From Vandiemenella viatica (taxonomy: Eukaryota; Arthropoda; Insecta; Orthoptera; Morabidae), in NCBI GenBank assembly GCA_031002005.1, contig CM061921.1, positions 149,453,283 to 149,517,282 on the forward strand: a stretch of DNA of 64,000 nucleotides, in the 5' to 3' direction. Every line of letters starts with the position of its first letter. Positions within the stretch are counted from its first letter, which is position 1. The notes beneath the pieces are model-generated. The model ran no database searches. It saw only the letters and a program-made list of their open reading frames with translations, and was not told the origin of the DNA. Shown here in pieces: positions 56,331-64,000 of the stretch. The position numbers were made by a program, and so were the translations under genes.

Positions 56331-58054
56331 TTAAAGTAACTCAATTACTTTGTATCCGAAAATTGTTGTACTAGCATGCTCATATTAATCCGAACGACCT
56401 TGAATTGCACATCGCTACATTCCATCCTGGGACTTATTCAACCCATTATACACTCATCTACCAAGACAGTACTGTACCCTGAAGGTGGTACATTCACGTT
56501 AATATGCAAAATTGAGACTCACCCACCTCACAAACAAACGTGACATATTTTAACATATTCGTTATACAAACGAAAATATGGATTATATTTCGTTAATAAA
56601 ATAGTTGTGCGGACATTGAATGCACTTCATTTTAGTTTTTTTTTAAAAAACATTCAAGAGAAATAATGTGTCCATACAGAACATAAAAAGTTACCGTTTT
56701 CAAACAAAAAGTTACCGTTTTCAAACAAAAAGTTAATTTTGAACAAACGCTAGGGTCAAAACAAAGGAAGACGTTATACCGATCATCTGTCACTTAAAAT
56801 AACTAGATATGAATGATAAAATCAATGTTTGCGATGTAAAGGTAGTTTTAGGTGAGTGCGTTGACAAATAATTGCATATTTTTGAAGTTAGTTAATATTG
56901 TGGTGTGCTACGAAGATATGTTGTTCATTTACTACTACATTTAAACTTATTTGAGATACATACGGAAAAACTTATAACTAAATTACTGTTGTCGGTAACA
57001 TGAGATGTCAACGAAGTCTGAATTGACAGTATTTTAGCGTTAAAAACGTATTTTCACCTACCTATAAAATCGGAAGCTGCTTAAGGAGCAATGAACACTC
57101 TTTTCAAAGCAAAAACAAAACACGATGAGGGTTCAGTAGTTGAAGAGATAATTTCGCATAGTGTTGTCACCTTTGAGGTTTTAGTGGTGTTTTATAAGCA
57201 GGCAAAGAACAAAAAACTAATACGACTTTTTCTCTATAACATTATTCTGTGGGTGGTGCTGTTAAACCTCAAACGACTGGTGAAACGTTGGTTTGATGTT
57301 CTTACCAAAAACGTTATTGGTAAGTGTCCAAGTACGTGCACTTAAAACATTTGGTAATTAACGAACTTCTGCGTTTTCTATCGGACATGTACGGCAACAT
57401 TAGTTTGATTTACACGCTTTTCACTCCATACTGATGTTAATATTATGGTACACTCTTCCGACAGTAGTCCGTAAAGAACCTGCACTGATTTAAGGGGTAA
57501 AATTGTTACCAGTCATCTGGTAACCAAGAACACAACAAGAAGTTTCACAAGTGCGAACATTTTAGAAGCTGATACTAATCAATAATGAATGACAATGAAC
57601 GATTGTTTTTATATTTTGTAAATGTTGTTTATGAGACATAAAGTTTGGAGGAATACGCAGGAAACAGGGAACCAGGAAACGTAATGCTGCTCAACAAATG
57701 TTTAAGAGCTGTTGCCCCCTCTGTAGCGGTCTTGGTAGGACTCAGCCGCTAGCACTGTAGGCGTCGCGGGTGCCGACCCGGAAGCATGGTGGCTAGCGCT
57801 CGGGTAGTTCCTGGAGCAGACGGTTCGAGTCCAGAATCAGACATAAGTGATTTTCGTGAACTGTTACGTTCTTCTTGTGTTTAATGTACTGTGGATCACT
57901 AAAATCACATCATACAGCAACTGGGAAGCTAAAATAATGGAGAGGATGCACGTGTCGATAAACTAACACAAATGCTTTCTTGTTTTTTTTTTTACCAATT
58001 CCGTCTTTAAATGTATGTTATATTTTTTTAAATGTCACGAAAAGATTATTTAAC

Positions 58055-58155
58055 AAGGATTGGAAAGGAATTCGGCCACAGAATTCAAGTATGAACTAGT
58101 CCCCTGTTAGCCTGAAATTATTTCGTTAATCCTCTGAAAACCAAAACATGGATTT
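58055..58155 (-). repeat. Degenerate SINE fragment
   Basis: GGAAAGGAATTCGGCCACAG and then GCCTGAAATTATTTCG...GAAAACCAAAACATGGAT align with the SINE central domain. Head and tail are absent. Confidence 0.6.
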
Positions 58156-58665
58156 CGTTGACCGTGACATACACAAAATTACTGACAAATATACTTGAAA
58201 GTGGACATCCAAAATGTCAGTGCCAACAGAACTGCTAAAAATTTCAACTATTTCATGAAAAGAAGCACAGCTTCCAAGGCTTACTTTTAACTTAGAAAGA
58301 CAAGCCAAAGTTTCGACATGATAAAACTAGTTTGCGTAGCAGTTACTGATTCAAAATGCAATTCAGGCATCAAATCAGAAGAAATTGTTCTACTGTCTTC
58401 ATTGTATATGCCTACATAAGTGAAAAGCAAAATTATAGTCAGAACGGATAAACTTCATGATCATTAAAATCTAACAATTTCCGTCAAATCGCTTAAATCA
58501 GTTAATGGTGGTTTGTTACTGCGATCTTTTCTGTCTCCTGTATTATGCTTAGTACTGAAAGGAAATTATTGATTGATATTCACCAATCTAATCTATGTAT
58601 CAACAAATTTGCTGTCATCACAGCCATAGCAGAATGGAGTTCAAAACTGTGAAGCCATAACAAAG

Positions 58666-58760
58666 TTTTTATTTGGTTAGGGCTTTACTAATAGCCGATT
58701 TCAAGGTCATTAGGGCCTGGATAACACTGGGGAAAGGAACGCCAAGTATCGCAACCATGG
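58666..58760 (-). repeat. Degenerate SINE tail fragment
   Basis: GGTTAGGGCTTTACTAATAG, TCAAGGTCATTAGGGCCTGG and GGGGAAAGGAACG follow the order of a SINE tail and distal central domain, with many changes. Confidence 0.6.
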
Positions 58761-60080
58761 TAATTCGGGAAACAAATACCTTCCTAAAGAAGAAACGGTT
58801 ATACGTGGATCTCACGTTTCATTAAGTCTGAGCAAAGATCTCCGGTAAGTTATCCAATTAGTGAAGCTGTTGAGCCAAAAAATAGTGTCAAAATACTAAA
58901 ATACAACAGCGATGAATTAGGACGAATTTTACGTAAGAATCTGAAATAACTTAATATGTAGAATATGGAAAATTGTGAGTCAGCTGAAAAGGAGACCCTG
59001 CGATCGAGGACTACACTGCAAACTGTTCCAAAAATTTTATAGTTCAGCGCTGTTATTCTCTGCAGTTGGTTTGTAGAACAGCAGTTATAGTTGAAGGAGG
59101 AAATTGTAAGTTTACGCAGAGCATTTGACCACTCGGAACTTGCTTTCCATTTAAAGCAGAGGGTCTAGATGTGAGTAATGTTATAACGTCTGTAAGCTGA
59201 GTAATGATAAAACTCTACATTATCACATGGTTAAAAAAAGTATTCTCACTGAAACAAAGCTATTATTTGACTTCTGACGGATGATTCTTTTCAAACATTT
59301 CTAGGGTCAAAATTTCAGTGTTATTTCATTGTATGTATACTAAGATTTCAGATATGTCATGATTATGTTTTACATTGTGGTTGATAACTTCCCTGATTTT
59401 AACAGAATTCATTTGACATATTCCATATTAAAACTGATTACAGCCGTCTGCTTCAGTAAAAGTTTTTCATCGCAATGAAATTAAATATACCCTGCCTGTT
59501 GCGTAAAGATTTATCTAAAATAAGTTTAAATGTAGTAGTAAATGAACAACATATCTTCGTAGCACACCGCAAAATTAACTAACTTCAAAAATCTGCAATT
59601 ATTTGTCAACGCACTCACCTAAAACTACCTTTACATCGCAAACATTGATTTTATCATTCATATCTAGTTATTTTAAGTGACAGATGATTGGTATAACGTC
59701 TTTCTTTGTTTTGACCATAGCGTTTGTTCAAAATTAACTTTTTGTTTGAAAACGAGAACTTTTTATGTTCTGTATGGACACGTAGTTTCTCTTGAATGTT
59801 TTTAAAAAAAAAACTAAAATGAAGTGCATTCAATGTCCGCACAACTATTTTATTAACGAAATATAATCCATATTTTCTTTTGTATAACGAATATTTTAAA
59901 ATATGTTACGTTTGTTTGTGAGGTGGGTGAGTCTCAATTTTGCATATTAACGTGAATATACCACCTACAGGGTACAGTACTGTCTTGGCAGATGAGTATA
60001 ATGGGTTGAATAAGTCCCTGGAGGAAATATAGCGATGTGCAATTCAGGTCGTTCGGATTAATATTAGCATCGTAGTACCT

Positions 60081-60486
60081 CTGAGAATTTTACTAACACT
60101 TCCTCTCTCCATAGCTAGTGGGGAAATTTTTTTCCAAATTGAAATGAATAAAACACAACTTGAGAAGTTCAATAAGCTAAACAAAACTTAGAAATCTGTT
60201 ATTAATTTCTATTGTATGATATTAGCTGCCACTCTAGATAAAAACATCGCAAACTAACGAATTTGCTAAAATTAGAAGGTAAAACGTCATTAGTTTGTTG
60301 TAGTTGCCGTTGATTTATTTATTTCAAAGTAGTTTGTATTTTAAAACAAAAATAGAATTAGTACACTTCATGCAGTTTTAAAAATCATTATCGCAGATTA
60401 TTTTAGAGAAAACATATAAGGGGCGGTATTTCGAAGACTTCCATCGCAATAAGCAAATCTACCGCACGGCCCTGTTCAAAACGTAC
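60081..60486. other. Unassigned sequence
   Basis: Nothing recognised before LINE homology begins. Confidence 0.45.
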
Positions 60487-61623
60487 AGAAATTAAAGAAA
60501 ACACTACCCAAATCAACATGGATTCAGAAAAGGCCTATGCTGTGAAACACAACTTTCCCTTTTAATTCACGACTTGAGCCGTTTAATAGATGAGCAATCC
60601 CAGGTTGATTTACTTCTATTAGACTTTAAAAAAGCTTTCGAAACTGTGCCGCACACTAGGTTACTTAGGAAACTTCGCGGTTACAGCATATATAGACAAA
60701 TATGCTACTGGGTTGCAGACTTTCTGAAGGGCAGAACACAGTGTGTAGTTCTCGACGGTGAGCGTTCATCACTTACCGAAGTGAGGTCCGGGGTTCCCCA
60801 GGGAGGCGTGATAGGGCCTCTGTTGTTTCTCATATACATTAATGATTTGTGCTACATCATAAGAGGGATGAAAATATTATTTGCCGATGATGCTCTAATT
60901 TATCATGAAATCACAACTCAGGACGACTGCGCTTTGTTACAAGACGAAATTATGAAAATAATTGCGTGGTGTGAAGATTGGCAGTTGGAGGTAAACGCTA
61001 AAAAGTGCCAAGTAATGCGTGTAAGTAAAAAGGTGACACCATTTAGCTCTGAATATACAATTCATGGTACTGTCCTTAGAACGGTAGATTCCGTTAAATA
61101 CCTAGGGGTAACAATTCGAAATAATTTGTCGTGAAATGAGCATATCAAGAATGTAATTGGGAAAGCAAATCGTATGCTTCGATTTCTAGGTTGTAATTTA
61201 AAACAATGCACTCCGGAAGTTAAATCGATTGCATACAAGTCACTAGTGCGGCCTCACTTAGAATATTCTTGCCCCGTATGGGGTCCCCGTCAAAAGGGAT
61301 TAATGGAGGCATTACAGAGGGTCCAAAGAAGAACCACCCGATTCGTGACAGGTATATATGGTTGGAGGGAAAGCGTAAGGAGTTGAAGGAGTTAGGTTGG
61401 GAAGACCTGGAACACCGAAGGCGTTGCTCTCGACTGAAGCTAATTGAAAAATTCACGACTGTCGTATTTCGGAATGACAGCAAACAAATATTGCTACCAG
61501 CAACATTCGTATCTCGGAAAGACCGTGAAAATAAGATTGGAGAGATCAGGGCAAGAACATATTCTTTTCTATATTCATTTTTTCCACGAGCGATTAGGAA
61601 AAGGAATAGAAAGGATTTACCCG
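60487..61623 (+). pseudogene. CR1/Jockey-like LINE reverse transcriptase, 5'-truncated
   Basis: Homology starts around NQHGFRKGLCCETQLSLLIH (about 60511), upstream of any ATG. The frame then runs through DLLLLDFKKAFETVPHTRLL (catalytic Asp block), SLTEVRSGVPQGGVIGPLLF and MKILFADDALIYHE, the intact FADD catalytic box. A TGA at 61132-61134 replaces the expected Trp. The same frame resumes (61174-61386) with VKSIAYKSLVRPHLEYSCPV. A one-base shift near 61385 leads to LKELGWEDLEHRRRCSRLKL and a final SFFPRAIRKRN, the C-terminal block of CR1-like elements. Endonuclease is missing. Only one stop and one shift suggest moderate age. Confidence 0.9.
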
Positions 61624-61668
61624 GCGAGTAAACTTAAAATCCGACAGGAGTAGCTTTCGATAAAGCTC

Positions 61669-61890
61669 TCCGTCCATCCTGATCTGGGTTTTCCATGGTT
61701 TTCCCAGATCACTCCACGCGAATGCTGGGATGGTTCCTCACAATAGCCCATGGGTGCCTCCTGCCATATCCCGTATATGCCTTCCAAACCATTACCTTTC
61801 CAGATAGGTGCAATGCACCCTCCGCCACACACTTTTAGTGAATGGTGGAGTAATAGTAATGGTGATAGTAAAAGTTTTTTACTTGGAATC
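61669..61890 (+). repeat. SINE-like repeat, third variant (shared central domain, different 3' part)
   Basis: CTGGGTTTTCCATGGTTTTC, CACTCCACGCGAATGCTGGG and GATGGTTCCTCA match the central domain of the other SINEs. From about 61745 on the sequence is unlike subfamilies I and II, ending in AATAGTAATGGTGATAGT. The head is missing. Confidence 0.6.
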
Positions 61891-62719
61891 GGAGAATCAA
61901 TAAGTAGAATCATTTGTCAACAAACTGGAATTAAAAAAATATCATAATAATTTATTTAGAAGATAATTGTAATATAAAAACAGAAAAAGGTAATTGCAGA
62001 TTCAGCAAAAGATGTGATGTCTGAATATGGGTCAAAGTTTTGAATAATTCACCGCCAATTAAGCAAAAGATAGATGTAAAACTGGCACGTGGTTTCACTC
62101 TTTTGGTATCTTCATTTCTGGCATACTTACTTATGAAAATCTACTTCAGAAACCCGGAGAATTTCTTCTGCAAGAATAACATATCAATTTTTCGGTCGTT
62201 GAAATTAATATGAGGGATAGAAAAAAAGAGATTGATTATTCATATTACTGTTAAAGCAACATTCCTGTTAATTCATTAAAAATCAAATATAATTCCACAA
62301 TACTTGCTGACTTAAATCTAGCAAGCATATAACTCAGCTTGTGACCGGGTGATTGAGAGATTCACGTCCCGTGCCGCGGCGGTTACCGTTTTCAATGTCC
62401 TGCTGCTGTTGCTACAGCGAAGTCGATCACGACGGAGTCCTCTGATGGATAGTAGATTAAGGCGGCACTGTCTACCGTCATCTCCAGCTAAGGGTCGGAG
62501 TCCTACTGCACAAGAACTTACTCGTCGATTCCAGCAGCCAGCATTACAGCATCACCTCACTCCAGAACGTTACAACAGCAGCCATAACTCACCGTGTGGT
62601 CGTAAAACCACTGCTAAAAGTAATTAAAATTATGTTCTAGCTGTCGTTCCTATAGTAATAATTTTTTACTGCCTTCTTTTTGTGCTGTAATGTTGAATTA
62701 AACACTGATGGAACGTTTA
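61891..62719. other. Unassigned sequence
   Basis: No domain recognised. A 92-codon frame at 62349-62627 is Ser/Arg/Gln-rich and low-complexity, and I do not call it. Confidence 0.45.
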
Positions 62720-63430
62720 ATGTATTTTATATGGCATATAAATGCATATTTAGACCATTTTCCCAGTTTGGTCATATTACGATAATACTTATGGTCATTT
62801 GGTAGTATTTTCAGGAAAATCTGGTAATTTTTAAAAGTAAGGGAATTTACTAGATATAGATGAGAAGAAATTAAGATAATTATTCATGAACTGTACTCCT
62901 ATTATACATTGGAGGAAAAACCAAACTAATTGTCACTGAACTGATCAGAATTCATCAGTCAAGAATGTTAATGTTCCGCCCGCCTTTTGATCTCGACAAT
63001 GCAACAGCAGCATGCCTGTGTCTATCCGCGTCAATCAATGTCTCAGTGAAAAATTTTAAAATACTCCTCAGTCAGTGTTAAATCTGCAGTGGATCAGTGA
63101 GTACCGACATGCCGAAAACAAAATTTTCTGAAAGTGCGAAGTTACAGAGTTACGTAAGAAAATTTGTAGAGGAATATTTTAGTACAGATGAAAGATTTCT
63201 TTTCTGAAAATTATCCGAAATTAAAGTGACTTCAACAAAGCGATTTAAAATTTAATTTCCCAGTAGTGCAGTGAGTGCACGGAAGTAAATTATGCTGTAT
63301 ACGTGAAAGCGACACTACTAGATAAAATAAATTATGTGTAATTAACCATGTTTGATGTATAGTAAATTTAAATTTTTGGTCATATTCTGAAATTTTAGGT
63401 CATATTTACCCGTTTTTAAGGTCATGTTTG
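62720..63430 (+). mobile_element. Family C repeat, copy 2
   Basis: It matches 1495-2240 in inverted orientation, including repeated GGTCATATT words at both ends and the short coding patch. It is slightly better preserved for coding than copy 1. Confidence 0.6.
63109..63210 (+). pseudogene. Possible BED/CGGBP1-like N-terminal fragment
   Basis: ATG at 63109 opens MPKTKFSESAKLQSYVRKFV with continuation STDERFLF and a stop. Beyond the stop the same frame reads KLSEIKVTSTK, as expected for the rest of a CGGBP1-like zinc-finger domain of hAT-related origin. The zinc-binding Cys pair is not preserved. The assignment rests on the general pattern and is tentative. Confidence 0.45.
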
Positions 63431-63840
63431 CCTGCATATTTTTCTATTTCTTTGCTCATACACTAGTAATAATACTAAAGGTAGTTATGTAGTTAATAGT
63501 AGTCACGACAATCCTCCTAGTTTCTTGTCAGCTGCCTCTTATGAATTCCTGCATGTACGGTGTAACATTAAAAGTCGATTCACACTAAAGATCAACGTAT
63601 GGTCAGGTCAGATCAGCTCACGATCCAGAATTTCGCCAGTAGCATTCACACTCGCCATCAGATCAGGTCAGGTCAAATCATATTTAAAAAAAATGAATAA
63701 AGAAGAAATATTGAGTAGGCGCGAAAGAGTATTTTTATGATTCACTCCGACAGATGGCGCTGAAGTATAATTAAGATATTTACAACTAGGTTACGTTAAC
63801 CATGATACCACAGATAACTGTATATGATACTACGATTTAT
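63431..63840. other. Spacer with clustered AGGTCA-like repeats
   Basis: GGTCAGGTCAGATCAGCTCA (63601-63620) and ATCAGGTCAGGTCAAATCA (about 63661-63680) sit about 40 bp apart. I recognise no gene here. Confidence 0.55.
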
Positions 63841-64000
63841 ACGTCGTATTTTGAGAAGTTGTAAGGCTCATACAACGGAAATAGCGTACAAAACTCTAGT
63901 GCGCCCGCATTTGGAATACTGTGGAATTTGGGATCGGTATCGCAAGGGTTTTGATTGACACGTTAGAGAAAGTACAGAGGAGAGCCGCTCGAATCGTGAC
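63841..64000 (+). pseudogene. CR1/Jockey-like LINE fragment, runs off the window
   Basis: LRSCKAHTTEIAYKTLVRPH then LEYCGIWDR matches the RT thumb region also seen at about 61210-61290. A frameshift near 63952 leads to DTLEKVQRRAARIV, the following conserved block. It is cut by the window edge, so its full extent is unknown. Confidence 0.82.

Larger units (their letters stand above)
56370..60080. mobile_element. Fold-back element with roughly 570-bp inverted arms
   Basis: The left arm (about 56370-56960) matches the reverse complement of the right arm (about 59513-60080). For example, ATATTAATCCGAACGACCTT is mirrored by GGTCGTTCGGATTAATATTA, and AGCACACCRCAA-type words occur at the inner ends. 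The 2.5-kb centre has no recognisable transposase. It contains two degenerate SINEs and a pseudo-tRNA-like patch. A 21-bp unit (AAAAAGTTACCGTTTTCAAAC) is duplicated in the left arm only (56685-56726). No target-site duplication is visible, so the ends are uncertain by tens of bases. Confidence 0.8.

Noticed and set aside
57091..57345. 84-codon frame inside the large fold-back element as its transposase
   Set aside because: No motif of any transposase family, and too short.
57745..57835. tRNA-like patch with B box GGTTCGAGTCC
   Set aside because: Stems do not pair convincingly and no SINE body follows. Possibly an old SINE head, too weak to annotate.
61220..61483. Minus-strand 87-codon frame
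   Set aside because: Antisense shadow of the CR1/Jockey-like reverse transcriptase.
1..64000. CRISPR array, operon, riboswitch or bacterial-type regulatory sites
   Set aside because: No spaced short repeats with unique spacers, and the eukaryotic repeat landscape makes these irrelevant.

Overview
The window looks like a repeat-dense, non-genic stretch of an animal nuclear genome, almost certainly an insect. It is AT-rich. It holds about twenty copies of tRNA-derived SINEs, several degraded non-LTR retrotransposons, DNA transposons of at least four superfamilies and one LTR retrotransposon. I found no intact host protein-coding gene, no rRNA and no functional tRNA. The repeat mix (mobile P-type element, mariner-like element with a DUF4817-type N-terminus, ZMYM1-like hAT, RNase H-bearing LINE) fits insects well. 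A polyneopteran with a large genome is my guess, not something the sequence proves.

Layout. 0-5 kb: an inverted-repeat MITE (family A), SINEs, one copy of a 0.7-kb repeat (family C) and a second MITE type (family B). 6-7.5 kb: a young 5'-truncated LINE with an open RNase H/zinc-knuckle frame, an 11-bp target-site duplication and a 3' UTR built of serial hairpins. 8-15.3 kb: SINEs in mixed orientation and, at 13.1 kb, a short hammerhead-ribozyme-like motif. 15.5-23.05 kb: an LTR retrotransposon whose 5' LTR was split by a 3,175-bp P-type DNA transposon, which itself contains a family A MITE. The 3' LTR preserves the empty site. 23-31 kb: mostly featureless, with an RTE-like retroposon, a hAT zinc-finger remnant and a complete 854-bp mariner-type element. 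35.5-38.9 kb: a long, frameshifted endonuclease/RT LINE on the minus strand. 39-50 kb: SINEs, LINE and Tc1 fragments, an AT microsatellite, a spacerless 648-bp palindrome and a second copy of the hairpin-UTR LINE. 50.9-53.3 kb: a third family A copy swollen by a LINE fragment and a fold-back element. 54-56.3 kb: a ZMYM1-like hAT pseudogene split by a SINE. 56.4-60.1 kb: a fold-back element with arms of roughly 570 bp. 60.5-64 kb: CR1/Jockey-like LINE remnants and a second family C copy in inverted orientation.

Functional relationships are parasitic rather than operonic. The SINE 3' tails match the tail of the RNase H-bearing LINE found twice here (6362-7449 and 47309-47810), so that LINE is the likely source of the machinery that copies the SINEs. 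The LTR element lacks pol and is non-autonomous. The P-type, mariner-type, MITE and fold-back elements also lack a complete transposase and depended on relatives elsewhere. The most informative items are the LTR/P/MITE nest with its internal empty-site control, the SINE-LINE tail sharing, the serial-hairpin 3' UTR, the hammerhead-like motif and the perfect palindrome with tRNA-like modules. All are read by eye without alignment software, so element edges are approximate unless a target-site duplication is given.
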